Notes: generated by a model from the letters alone, not told the origin. Shown: positions 17,865-25,358, counted from the stretch's first letter. The stretch is 49,613 nucleotides of DNA from JAAYJR01 sp964495655 (GCA_964495655.1 CAZBWK010000014.1:1-49613); one strand, 5' to 3'. Translations and numbers: made by a program.

Positions 17865-19241
17865 TTATTTTGCCTTTTGAAATACTATCTCACTTAATCC
17901 TGCGGCTGCCTCATTATCCTCATCCAGAAATATCCTGACAGTCAGCCGGCCGTCTTTTACATCGACTATCCGCTCTGTAGTCCAGTCAAATTCCCCGGCG
18001 CCCAGCGTAAGGTTAAACGGCCTGGTTCCTTCAAATTCAATTTTTTGCTTCGTCGGAAGAGATATATCCCCGGCCCTTGCCCTTACCCTGTAAACTCCGT
18101 AAGGAACATTTATTTCGTAGTCATAATAATTACCGGGATTTTCACACTCAGCTGAGGTACCCCGGAATAAAACTTTTCCCAGCCGTACATTTCCGCTTAT
18201 CCCGTCAGTTACAGATTCCACCTTGTCAGCAATATTCCATTTCCCGGTCAGCCACCCTTTGCCGTCATAATCTTCAAAAGCCTGCGTGTTTCTCCTGTTA
18301 CCGCAAAGGGGAGCCGGCTTACCGAACTCTATCCTTCCCTTACTATATTGCCTTGTATGATGAAAATTATTTCTGAAATAGAGTTCATAGAGCTGGGGAA
18401 ATCCGTTTACCAAACTACTGAATGCATCACAGGGTTGAGGGACTGAATCAGATCTGATAATCCCGAACTGCAGATGGCCCCACAGCCCGTCACCCCAGGC
18501 AGTGCCGATTATCGCTCCCCGCACGAGTTTGCGACCCTTCCGCACTGATAAATTTTTTCTGTACAAATTGCTGTAAACATAAAAGATCCCGGGCTGTGAA
18601 TCACTTTCCAGAAGGACACATGCCGAATTATTGTCTTTACTCCCTGACTGGTCTGATATCCAAACTACAGTAGAGTTCTCCAAAGCTCTTAACCAATGTT
18701 TTTCCAATCCTTTTGCATCGTGAAGGTCTATGCCTATACCACGATAAACATCATGATGATCCTCCCCCTGCCACGAAAACATATAGCTGTCCTCCTCAAC
18801 CGACCATAAAAAACCATCGTTAAAGCTTACGGGGAATATATATCTGTTCTCATCCAGCATCGGTTTTGCGGCTTCACTAAGACAGATCAATGCATCTTTT
18901 TTGAGCAATTCGTGCATCAATGTATCTGCAGATAAGCTCTTCACATTTTTATTGTCGGCAATGAAAATCCTGACACCAATGTGTGAGGCAGGCAGGGAAC
19001 GTCTCGCCACTTTCAGCTCCAGGGTGTCTGTCCCTATCCTTACAAGGTTATAATGATCTTCTGTTTTCAGCAAGGAGACCTCAACGTCATTGAAGATCAC
19101 CTTCTCTCCCGCTTTCATGTCATAATAATAACAACTGCCCCATTGAAAATCAGCGGGACTGGTAACCTGGGCATTGACTTCGATTATCACACAGGCTATT
19201 ATCAGTATTGAAAATATCTTTCTCAATATGGCTATTGCCAA
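17865..19241 (-). CDS. Secreted M23-like protein with degenerate metal site and C-terminal beta domain
   Basis: A hydrophobic signal (about residues 8-24, ending VNAQ) shows export of this 458-residue protein. Residues 165-262 follow the M23/LytM endopeptidase order: GIGIDL, then a strand with dyad spacing, LSVRKGRKLVRGAIIGTAWGD, and GHLQF. The zinc ligands are mostly lost: Tyr167 replaces the first His, the YAHL position reads YVYSNL, and the HLHF motif is HLQF (Gln258). About 130 residues from 325 onward resemble a malectin-like or other glycan-binding beta-sandwich (YDYEINVPYGVYRVRARAGD). A binding or scaffold role is more likely than hydrolysis. There is no ATG start: candidates are TTG at 19241 and TTG at 19226, with an in-frame stop just upstream. 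It is 91 bp before the ECF sigma gene. Confidence 0.6.
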   Translation of the reverse strand: MAIAILRKIFSILIIACVIIEVNAQVTSPADFQWGSCYYYDMKAGEKVIFNDVEVSLLKTEDHYNLVRIGTDTLELKVARRSLPASHIGVRIFIADNKNVKSLSADTLMHELLKKDALICLSEAAKPMLDENRYIFPVSFNDGFLWSVEEDSYMFSWQGEDHHDVYRGIGIDLHDAKGLEKHWLRALENSTVVWISDQSGSKDNNSACVLLESDSQPGIFYVYSNLYRKNLSVRKGRKLVRGAIIGTAWGDGLWGHLQFGIIRSDSVPQPCDAFSSLVNGFPQLYELYFRNNFHHTRQYSKGRIEFGKPAPLCGNRRNTQAFEDYDGKGWLTGKWNIADKVESVTDGISGNVRLGKVLFRGTSAECENPGNYYDYEINVPYGVYRVRARAGDISLPTKQKIEFEGTRPFNLTLGAGEFDWTTERIVDVKDGRLTVRIFLDEDNEAAAGLSEIVFQKAK

Positions 19242-19277
19242 AATTTAAATTTATAGCTTGTTAAAATAAAATCATAT

Positions 19278-19829
19278 TCAGTCACAGCAAAAATTCTCCG
19301 GATGCTTTCCCTTTACTCCTTTTTCGCAGTAAAATGCTTTTAACCTTTTAATATCCTCAGCGGCATTGTCTGTTAGTTCAAATTCACCCCACAAGGTTAC
19401 AACCTTTCTTCCCCAGTCGAAGCTCACAACATAAACCGGCACATTGGCATTCCTGGCAATGGTATGAAATCCGGCTTTCCAGTTTTTTGTGCGTTTACGG
19501 GTACCCTCCGGGGTAATTGCAAGGTGCATATAGTCTCTTTCATTGAACTGTTTTATAACCTGGCGTATCAGATTTGCTCCCTTTGAACGGTCAGTGGGTA
19601 TTCCGCCCATCTTCCTCAGTAAAAATCCCACCGGCCAAAAAAAGAACTCCTTTTTAATAAGCACATTAGCTTTCCCTCCAATGGATCTGTAAAACAACCA
19701 TGAGATCACAAAATCCCATGAACTGGTATGGGGAGCACCGGAAATGATACATTTCCTGACCGGTATTACTGACCCGACCGGTTTCCAGCCTGCCAGCTTC
19801 AACAAAAATTTACATATCTGCTCTGTCAT
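19278..19829 (-). CDS. PlsC-type 1-acyl-glycerol-3-phosphate/lysophospholipid acyltransferase
   Basis: This 183-residue protein carries the two acyltransferase hallmarks. The H(x)4D motif is H34-TSSW-D39 and the acceptor-binding motif is PEGTR at 107-111, preceded by GGIPTDRS. It would transfer an acyl chain to a lysophospholipid or other small acceptor at the inner face of the membrane. It is shorter than E. coli PlsC (about 245 residues) and resembles the compact Bacteroidota versions. It ends in a Cys-Cys-Asp tail. It lies 36 bp before the degenerate M23-like gene and may share its transcript. A -7 type box is placed just upstream. Confidence 0.88.
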   Translation of the reverse strand: MTEQICKFLLKLAGWKPVGSVIPVRKCIISGAPHTSSWDFVISWLFYRSIGGKANVLIKKEFFFWPVGFLLRKMGGIPTDRSKGANLIRQVIKQFNERDYMHLAITPEGTRKRTKNWKAGFHTIARNANVPVYVVSFDWGRKVVTLWGEFELTDNAAEDIKRLKAFYCEKGVKGKHPENFCCD

Positions 19830-19845
19830 TTAAAGATCTTTGCAA

Positions 19846-19853
19846 CAAAGTTA
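19846..19853 (-). promoter_or_regulatory. Candidate Bacteroidota -7 promoter box
   Basis: The minus strand reads TAACTTTG, an exact match to the Bacteroidota -7 consensus TAnnTTTG, 17 bp before the acyltransferase ATG. No good -33 TTG is found at the usual spacing, so the call is tentative. Confidence 0.4.
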
Positions 19854-19913
19854 TTAACCCTGAAAAAAATAAAAAATAAAATCTGTAAAATCATAAAAAT
19901 ACCTGCTCCCTGT

Positions 19914-19950
19914 ACAAAAAAAAGGCCGTCCCGGATTGAGACAGCCTTCT
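19914..19950 (-). terminator. Intrinsic terminator after cold-shock gene
   Basis: On the minus strand AGGCTGTC and GACGGCCT form an 8-bp stem (one G-U pair) around a 9-base loop, followed by an uninterrupted T-run. It ends the RRM/cold-shock transcript. Confidence 0.85.
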
Positions 19951-19968
19951 CTTTAAACTTATAATTAA

Positions 19969-20163
19969 TTAGATAATTTCCACATTAAAAGCTACCGGTC
20001 CCCGGTCGCTTTCTTTGATCTCAAACTGCACAGCCTGATCTGTTTCAAGCCCAAACTGTCCGTCTTTAATACCTGTACGGTGAACGAAAACGTCTTTGCC
20101 TTCATCAGCATGAATAAATCCATATCCTTTGACGTTATCGTACCATTTTACTTTTCCCTGCAT
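19969..20163 (-). CDS. Cold-shock domain protein
   Basis: The 64-residue single-domain protein is MQGKVKWYDNVKGYGFIHAD..., with RNP1-like KGYGFI and RNP2-like DVFVH. It binds single-stranded RNA or DNA and probably acts as an RNA chaperone. The frame extends upstream to 20232, but that stretch overlaps the RRM gene and the domain starts at the ATG at 20163, so that start is used. It lies 10 bp after the RRM gene, so the two RNA-binding proteins are almost certainly translated from one message. Ile-Ile at the C-terminus and the length are normal for the family. Confidence 0.95.
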   Translation of the reverse strand: MQGKVKWYDNVKGYGFIHADEGKDVFVHRTGIKDGQFGLETDQAVQFEIKESDRGPVAFNVEII

Positions 20164-20173
20164 AAAATAATTT

Positions 20174-20476
20174 TTAATAACGGCCTCCCCTGCCATGACC
20201 TCCTCTGCGATTGCCTCCGCCTCTGGAATCATTAGATTTGGGACGTGATTCGTTAACTTTAATGTTACGCCCGCTCAGTTCAGCATTGTTTAATTCTTCG
20301 ATGGCTTTATTGGCTTCAGAATCATTATCCATTTCAACGAAACCAAAACCTTTACTGCGGCCTGATAATTTATCAGAAATTATCTTCACCGTAGAAACTT
20401 CGCCATACTCTTCAAAAATTTCTCTCAAATCTTCCTCGACAACATTATAAGGAAGATTTCCAACATAAATGTTCAT
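20174..20476 (-). CDS. RRM-domain RNA-binding protein
   Basis: This 100-residue protein has one RNA recognition motif: RNP2 IYVGNL at residues 3-8 and RNP1 SKGFGFVEM at about 41-49. A glycine/arginine-rich tail (RGGGNRRGGHGRGGRY) follows. Small RRM proteins of this build are abundant in Bacteroidota and are known there as global post-transcriptional regulators. The gene has an apparent 5' leader of about 250 nt, which suggests control at the RNA level, and it heads a two-gene unit with a cold-shock protein. Confidence 0.95.
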   Translation of the reverse strand: MNIYVGNLPYNVVEEDLREIFEEYGEVSTVKIISDKLSGRSKGFGFVEMDNDSEANKAIEELNNAELSGRNIKVNESRPKSNDSRGGGNRRGGHGRGGRY

Positions 20477-20815
20477 TTGTTAATATTTAAAATTAATAAA
20501 ACAGGTTCTGCTGCATAGACAATGAAAACCAAATTTTGTTTTTAATCCGGATTTAAATGAATATAGAATTTATAAAACTTCTGAAACCAAAATAAATCGT
20601 GGCGAAAACAGGGAAGGATAACCGTGTCAGGCAGCAGAAAACCTAAAAACTTCAACAAAAAAAAGACCACTTTGTCAATCTAAAGATGACCGTTTTAAAA
20701 AAATTCCGGTAATTCATCTGTTAATTCACAATGCAAAGTTAAACTAAAAATGGAATAATCAAATATTTAGCAACCGGATTTTTAAAATTCTGCATTTTTT
20801 TTGCAAAAAAAAATT
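20477..20815. other. Gene-free stretch holding the long leader of the RRM gene
   Basis: No convincing gene is seen in these 339 bp. They contain a candidate minus-strand promoter (20734-20763) and AT-rich leader sequence. One 20-codon ORF begins just inside the leader (ATG on the minus strand near 20720) but has no further support. Confidence 0.6.
20734..20763 (-). promoter_or_regulatory. Candidate promoter for the RRM/cold-shock unit
   Basis: The minus strand carries TTTG at 20763-20760 and TAACTTTG at 20741-20734, 18 bp apart, matching the Bacteroidota -33/-7 layout. Transcription from here gives a leader of about 250 nt before the RRM start codon. Confidence 0.55.
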
Positions 20816-20923
20816 TCAGGCTAAATCACTGAAGCTGACATTCTCCAACCGGTTAAAATTATCCAATACTGTTATTCTCATCTCTTCCAATGAAATATTT
20901 TTTATTCTTGTCTTTAGGGTCAT
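20816..20923 (-). CDS. 35-residue small protein, translationally coupled to metA
   Basis: An ATG overlaps the metA stop (TGATG arrangement at 20925-20921) and opens a 35-codon frame ending in TGA at 20816-20818. The product is charged and helix-prone (MTLKTRIKNISLEEMRITVL...), without a signal or membrane segment. Overlapping stop/start signals are typical of reinitiation, which is the main argument that it is translated. I do not recognise it, and chance occurrence cannot be excluded in sequence this short. Confidence 0.4.
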   Translation of the reverse strand: MTLKTRIKNISLEEMRITVLDNFNRLENVSFSDLA

Positions 20924-21840
20924 CAGCCTATTTCTTCAAGATTATAGGGAGTTTCCTGGTATACATAGTAGTTCAGCCAGTTAGCAAACAATAAATTTGC
21001 TGCCGACCCCCATAACATCAAAGGAGTTGCAGAAGGATCATTTCCCGGATAGTAATTTTCAGGAATGTTTATCGGGATCTTTTTTGCAAGGTCTCTCTTA
21101 TACTCCATTTCGAGAGTGTAACGTGAATACTCAAAATGGCCTGTAATAAAAAGCTGTCTGCCGCTTTTGGCTTTTACTATTGCTATGCCGGCCTTTTCAG
21201 ATCCGGCGATAACCTGAAGCTGATCCACTTTTTGTATATCCTCAGTCCTTACTTCTGTATATCGCGAATGAGGCATATAAAAAATATCATCAAATCCTCT
21301 CAGTATCGGCAGACGGTTATCTGAATGTGTATGTTCAAAAACTCCAAAAACTTTTTCGGGGAGTTCATATTTGGGAATGCCGTAATAATGGTACAAACCG
21401 GCCTGTGCTGCCCAACAAATAAACATTGTGGAAAACACATGATGCACTGCCCAGTCAAGTATCTCCTTCATCTCCTTCCAATAGGTGACCTCCTCAAAGG
21501 GTAATAATTCAACAGGGGCACCTGTAATGATCATGCCATCATACTTTCTGTCCCTTAGTTCATCGAAATCTTTATAAAACATCTTCATATGATCATGAGA
21601 TGTATTTTTGGATTTGTGCCCTTTCATCTTCATAAAATCAATTTCAATCTGGAGCGGCGAATTTGACAACAGCCGCAAAAGATCAGTCTCTGCATTTATC
21701 TTTAAGGGCATCAGATTAAGTATGATGATCTTTAACGGACGGATATCCTGATGGATCGCCCTGGACTCATCCATCACAAAGATATTCTCCTCTCTGAGTG
21801 TATCTATAGCCGGCAACTTGTCCGGTACATTTACTGGCAT
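20923..21840 (-). CDS. metA: Homoserine O-acetyltransferase (MetA family)
   Basis: This 305-residue enzyme acylates L-homoserine in methionine synthesis. The catalytic Cys142 lies in MFICWAAQAG, and the conserved His235-Phe-Glu237 (GHFEYSR) completes the site. Position 111, which discriminates the acyl donor in this family, is Glu (TGAPVE), the acetyl-CoA type; E. coli MetA, which uses succinyl-CoA, has Gly there. The product O-acetylhomoserine is the substrate of the enzyme encoded 77 bp upstream on the same strand, so the two form a metY-metA unit. Length and ends are normal. Confidence 0.96.
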   Translation of the reverse strand: MPVNVPDKLPAIDTLREENIFVMDESRAIHQDIRPLKIIILNLMPLKINAETDLLRLLSNSPLQIEIDFMKMKGHKSKNTSHDHMKMFYKDFDELRDRKYDGMIITGAPVELLPFEEVTYWKEMKEILDWAVHHVFSTMFICWAAQAGLYHYYGIPKYELPEKVFGVFEHTHSDNRLPILRGFDDIFYMPHSRYTEVRTEDIQKVDQLQVIAGSEKAGIAIVKAKSGRQLFITGHFEYSRYTLEMEYKRDLAKKIPINIPENYYPGNDPSATPLMLWGSAANLLFANWLNYYVYQETPYNLEEIG

Positions 21841-21917
21841 AATATCTTTTTTTAAATTCTTTAAATGTCTCTTTTAATAATTTTATATAGCTCTGTCAGT
21901 CACCCTGACTCATCTTT

Positions 21918-23216
21918 TCAGTCACCCAGCGCCTGCTCAAAATCAGCAATAATATCATCTATATGTTCTATTCCTACGCTGACCCTCAATTGTCCGGGAT
22001 AAACCCCCGCTGCTGCCTGTTCGTCATCTGAAAGTTGCTGATGTGTTGTTGATGCAGGCTGGATTATCAGCGTCTTGGCATCGCCGACGTTTGCAAGATG
22101 ACTTACAAGTTTGAGGTTATCAACTACTTTATTAGCTGCCTCTTTTCCTCCCCTGACTGTAAAGGACAAAACACCACCGGCACCTTTGGGAAGATACTTT
22201 TGTGCATTGGCATAAGAGGGATTGCTTTCCAGTCCGGGATAATTAACGCTTTCCACATTCGGATGCTTTTCAAGCCATCTGGCCAGGGCAAGTGTGTTTT
22301 CAACATGCCTCTCCATCCTAAGTGATAACGTTTCGAGTCCCTGGAGCAGTAAAAATGAATTGAACGGACTTATGGAAGCTCCGAAATCACGAAGTCCCTC
22401 AACCCTTGCCTTAATAATAAATGCAATATTGCCAAACGGACCGTCGAAATTGAAAACATCCCAAAACTTCAATCCGTGATAACTCTTTGAAGGCTCGGTG
22501 AACCCGGGAAACTTGCCGTTGCCCCAGTTGAATGTGCCGGCATCAATGATCACTCCGCCAATGCTGGTGCCATGACCGCCAATCCATTTGGTTGCAGATT
22601 CCACAACTATGTCTGCACCGTAATCAACCGGACGAAACAGATATCCGCCTCCTGCAAAGGTGTTATCTACTATAAGGGGTATGTCATACTTTTTTGCAAG
22701 CTTTCCAAATGCTTCAAAATCGGGAATGACAAAGCCCGGATTACCTATCGTTTCAAGATAAATAACCTTAGTCTTTCCGTCTATAAGCTTCTCAAAAGAT
22801 TCAACGTTCAGGTCTTCAGCAAAACGGGCATCAAAACCAAGCTTCCTGAAAGAGACATTGAACTGGGTGTACGACCCCCCATACAGATATGGCGACGACA
22901 CAAAATTATCACCGCCGCTCAATATGGTGCTGAAAGTCAAAAACTGGGATGCATGGCCTGAAGCAACAGCCAATGCTGCAACACCCCCTTCCAGGGCGGC
23001 TATCCTTTGTTCAAACACATCAGTGGTGGGATTCATGATCCTGGTGTAAATATTTCCAAACTCTTTCAAAGCAAATAAATTAGCTGCATGCTCTGTGTTA
23101 TTAAACAGGTATGATGTGGTCTGATAAACCGGAACTGCCCGCGATAAGGTCTTTTCATCGGGCTGATGACCTGCATGAAGCTGAAGGGTTTCAAATTTTA
23201 ATTTCTTTGTTTCCAT
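21918..23216 (-). CDS. metY: O-acetylhomoserine sulfhydrylase (PLP-dependent)
   Basis: This 432-residue Cys/Met-metabolism PLP enzyme converts O-acetylhomoserine and sulfide to homocysteine. Lys210 in VVESATKWIGGHG is the Schiff-base lysine; SGHAS at 86-90 and DNTFAGG at 184-190 are cofactor-contact motifs. GNPGFVIPDF and the length of about 430 are typical of MetY rather than of the shorter cystathionine enzymes (about 380-400). It pairs with metA downstream. The transcript seems to begin about 300 nt upstream and first passes a 32-codon leader ORF and hairpin, so methionine or cysteine control is likely. Confidence 0.95.
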   Translation of the reverse strand: METKKLKFETLQLHAGHQPDEKTLSRAVPVYQTTSYLFNNTEHAANLFALKEFGNIYTRIMNPTTDVFEQRIAALEGGVAALAVASGHASQFLTFSTILSGGDNFVSSPYLYGGSYTQFNVSFRKLGFDARFAEDLNVESFEKLIDGKTKVIYLETIGNPGFVIPDFEAFGKLAKKYDIPLIVDNTFAGGGYLFRPVDYGADIVVESATKWIGGHGTSIGGVIIDAGTFNWGNGKFPGFTEPSKSYHGLKFWDVFNFDGPFGNIAFIIKARVEGLRDFGASISPFNSFLLLQGLETLSLRMERHVENTLALARWLEKHPNVESVNYPGLESNPSYANAQKYLPKGAGGVLSFTVRGGKEAANKVVDNLKLVSHLANVGDAKTLIIQPASTTHQQLSDDEQAAAGVYPGQLRVSVGIEHIDDIIADFEQALGD

Positions 23217-23368
23217 GTAATCTATTTTTTAAATTGTAATTATAACAGATGTAAATTTTTCTAACAGATAAATTAAGATTAAATTATCTTTAAATATTTA
23301 ATTTGATTGATAATAATAACGTTTATGACGAAAAAAGATTGAAATAATGCTTGTAATGCTGATGATGT

Positions 23369-23401
23369 GCCTTCAGTCGGATCAATTCACCGAAAGAAGG
23401 C
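23369..23401 (-). promoter_or_regulatory. Leader hairpin abutting the metY leader ORF stop
   Basis: On the minus strand GCCTTC-TT-TCGG pairs with CCGA-CT-GAAGGC around a 9-base loop: 10 pairs with a symmetric 2x2 internal loop. The first base of the stem is the last base of the leader ORF stop codon, so a ribosome paused on that stop would cover the 5' arm. No direct terminator T-run follows the hairpin; a TTTTTT tract lies about 30 nt later. Confidence 0.6.
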
Positions 23402-23499
23402 TAAAGCATAGACATGAAGCATGGCGGCATAATGAATCCCGGTTCTTCAGCAGTATTGAAGAAATCCTTTTTAGAAGTATATTTAATTTTTGAATTCAT
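23401..23499 (-). CDS. Candidate 32-residue leader peptide upstream of metY-metA
   Basis: An ATG at 23499, preceded by an AAAAAGG stretch, opens a 32-codon frame that ends in TAG at 23403-23401. The C-terminus reads GFIMPPCFMSML: three Met, one Cys and a Pro-Pro pair within 12 residues. That composition fits a peptide that senses methionine/cysteine supply or stalls the ribosome ahead of a methionine biosynthesis operon. A perfect -7 box lies about 20 bp upstream, and a hairpin begins at the stop codon. A second short frame (MLHVYALAFFR, stop in the hairpin loop) overlaps in another phase. No known family is recognised. Confidence 0.5.
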   Translation of the reverse strand: MNSKIKYTSKKDFFNTAEEPGFIMPPCFMSML

Positions 23500-23519
23500 T
23501 TTTACCTTTTTATCATTAG

Positions 23520-23527
23520 CAAATATA
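23520..23527 (-). promoter_or_regulatory. Candidate -7 promoter box of the metY-metA transcript
   Basis: The minus strand reads TATATTTG, an exact TAnnTTTG match, about 20 bp before the leader ORF start and about 300 bp before metY. A -33 TTG at the normal distance is not clear. Confidence 0.45.
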
Positions 23528-23604
23528 TAATTTTTTTTAATTTAAACGCCGATATAAAAAAGCAGCCGTTCAAACGGTAATTAAAATTTAAAATATTCAA
23601 CTTT

Positions 23605-24471
23605 ATGAAACGAGTTCTCCTGCTAATCCCATTCTTTCTGTTATGCTCCTTACTCTTTTCACAGCAGTCACTGAACATAGTGGTAGTTGGCGCACATCCT
23701 GACGATTGCGATCTGGATGCCGGCGGAACGGCAATAAAATATGTCCGTGAAGGGCATAAGGTTCTTTTTATCTCTCTTACTAACGGTGATGCAGGACATC
23801 ACGAAAAGGGAGGCGGAATACTTGGAAAGATAAGACGTGCCGAAGCTCAGGAAGCAGGCAGAAGGTTTGGCGTTGAGTACATAGTTTTGGATAACCACGA
23901 CGGCGAGCTGATGCCCACGCTCGAAAACAGGCTTGAACTTATCAGACTTATCAGAAAATGGAATGCCGACATAGTAATAGGGCCCCGTCCGAATGATTAT
24001 CACCCTGACCACAGAAACACTGCAATACTGGTGCAGGATGCTGCTTTTATGGTGATTGTGCCAAATGTGGCATCTGATGTGCCGGCACTGAAAAAAAATC
24101 CGGTTTTTCTGTATGCTGAGGACAGATTCCAAAAGCCTTATCCATTCCAGCCTGATATCGCGGTGGATATTACTGATGTGTATGATCAAAAAATCTATAG
24201 CGTAGCAGCTCACAGATCACAATTCTTCGAGTGGCTGCCATGGCTCAGCGGACAACTTAAAGAGGTGCCCGATTCTGAAGATGCCCGGATTAAATGGCTG
24301 GCAGAAAAAAGAAAGCATTCAATATCAGATGAAGTAAGAAAAACTCTCATAAAATGGTATGGCCCTGAAAAAGGCAGATCAGCTGTCGTAGCCGAAGCAT
24401 TTGAAATATGTGAATATGGCCGTCGTCCGTCTGAGGAGGAGATAAGAAAATTATTCCCGATGCTGAAATAA
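23605..24471 (+). CDS. Secreted PIG-L/LmbE-family deacetylase
   Basis: This 288-residue protein belongs to the zinc-dependent N-acetylglucosaminyl deacetylase superfamily. A signal peptide (residues 1-19, ending LLFSQ) is followed by the hallmark AHPDD at 30-34, and the second metal motif HPDH lies in NDYHPDHRNT. It should remove acetyl groups from GlcNAc-type sugars in the periplasm or outside the cell. The family is broad, so the actual substrate is unknown. It is transcribed away from the metY leader and is not obviously part of an operon. Confidence 0.92.
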   Translation: MKRVLLLIPFFLLCSLLFSQQSLNIVVVGAHPDDCDLDAGGTAIKYVREGHKVLFISLTNGDAGHHEKGGGILGKIRRAEAQEAGRRFGVEYIVLDNHDGELMPTLENRLELIRLIRKWNADIVIGPRPNDYHPDHRNTAILVQDAAFMVIVPNVASDVPALKKNPVFLYAEDRFQKPYPFQPDIAVDITDVYDQKIYSVAAHRSQFFEWLPWLSGQLKEVPDSEDARIKWLAEKRKHSISDEVRKTLIKWYGPEKGRSAVVAEAFEICEYGRRPSEEEIRKLFPMLK

Positions 24472-24485
24472 ATTTCATACCTTTC

Positions 24486-24516
24486 TTGACATCTACAATA
24501 AATTGCAGTAACTTTA
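24486..24516 (+). promoter_or_regulatory. Candidate promoter for the following gene
   Basis: TTG at 24486-24488 and TAACTTTA at 24509-24516 (one mismatch from TAnnTTTG) are 20 bp apart, close to the Bacteroidota -33/-7 spacing, and lie about 65 bp before the ATG at 24580. Confidence 0.4.
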
Positions 24517-24579
24517 TTATTGTCACCTGAGTGATGGGGTTCTTAAATTTTTATATGCTTGTTTTTAATAATTCAAAAA

Positions 24580-25356
24580 ATGAAACAGATGAAGAGTTTT
24601 TATTATCTGGTTTTCACTCCCGAATCATTTATTGCCTCCCAGCTTCCACCCGAAGAATTCGGGCATTACCTGTCGGTCGGAACCAAAAAACGCACCAGAG
24701 GCCAAAATATATTTTTTGAGATCGACCCGGGTAAAATGAAGGATATACCCCATGATTATATCAATAAAAAACTTATTTCATATTCAAACGGAGAGCCTAA
24801 AAGATCGGTATTCTTTGGCATTTACAGAGTCCTCGAAAAAACTCCCCTCAAGGCATTGAAAAATCTTTACCTGGCCACAGATGACGGTAAAGTGCTTGAA
24901 ATTAAACCCGGAGATCATGCAGCGGATGACCACGATGAAATTCATCTTTACCAGCAGTTCAATCCTGTTACTACCCGCGTGGCCAGTAAACTCTCGCCAC
25001 CTGAATTCATTCAGTTCCTGACGAATAAGAAAAATCCTGTGTCTGCACCAAAAATATTTTTTGCCGAACTCCAACTGAATGAACTAGCTACAGATCCTAC
25101 TTCCCCGTTGCATAACCTGCCTTACCCTAATCCCGATCATCTGCGTGATTGCCTTATAAGACTAAATGAAACAGAGGGGAAGTTAACTAAAACGGTTCTC
25201 AGGTTCATGCAGGGAGATCTGTCTTACCGTACAATCAGGAACGGTTTCTATATTGGTAAAAAGAAAAAGTACCTGTTCTACCCTTTCCCTTCCGTAAAGG
25301 AACTGGAATCTAAATATTTTAATTGGTGGAGGTCTGCATTAAACCAACATTACTGA
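24580..25356 (+). CDS. Conserved-looking protein of unknown function with internal duplication
   Basis: I do not recognise this protein of about 258 residues. There is no signal peptide or membrane segment, so it is probably cytoplasmic. The two halves resemble each other: SFIASQLPPEEFGHYLSVG...IFFEI in the first aligns with TRVASKLSPPEFIQFLTNK...IFFAEL in the second. The later strand-rich stretches (LKALKNLYLATDDGKVLEI against YRTIRNGFYIGKKKKYLFY) also align. It looks like a two-domain product of a gene duplication. ATG at 24580 or 24589 is the start; the frame extends further only to a TTG. Neighbours give no functional hint: a PIG-L enzyme upstream and a convergent M23-like gene ending 2 bp away. 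Confidence 0.75.
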   Translation: MKQMKSFYYLVFTPESFIASQLPPEEFGHYLSVGTKKRTRGQNIFFEIDPGKMKDIPHDYINKKLISYSNGEPKRSVFFGIYRVLEKTPLKALKNLYLATDDGKVLEIKPGDHAADDHDEIHLYQQFNPVTTRVASKLSPPEFIQFLTNKKNPVSAPKIFFAELQLNELATDPTSPLHNLPYPNPDHLRDCLIRLNETEGKLTKTVLRFMQGDLSYRTIRNGFYIGKKKKYLFYPFPSVKELESKYFNWWRSALNQHY

Positions 25357-25358
25357 TA

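Noticed and set aside
19969..20232. Long form of the cold-shock protein starting inside the RRM gene
   Set aside because: The extra 23 residues overlap the RRM frame and lie outside the cold-shock domain, which begins at ATG 20163.
23412..23530. Plus-strand short ORF starting ATGAAGCATGGCGGC before the PIG-L gene
   Set aside because: It overlaps the minus-strand leader ORF, is hydrophobic by chance of AT-rich codons, and has no promoter or start context.
23217..23604. SAM-I or SAM-II riboswitch upstream of metY
   Set aside because: I could not match the core sequences or junctions of either class; a leader ORF with hairpin explains the region better.
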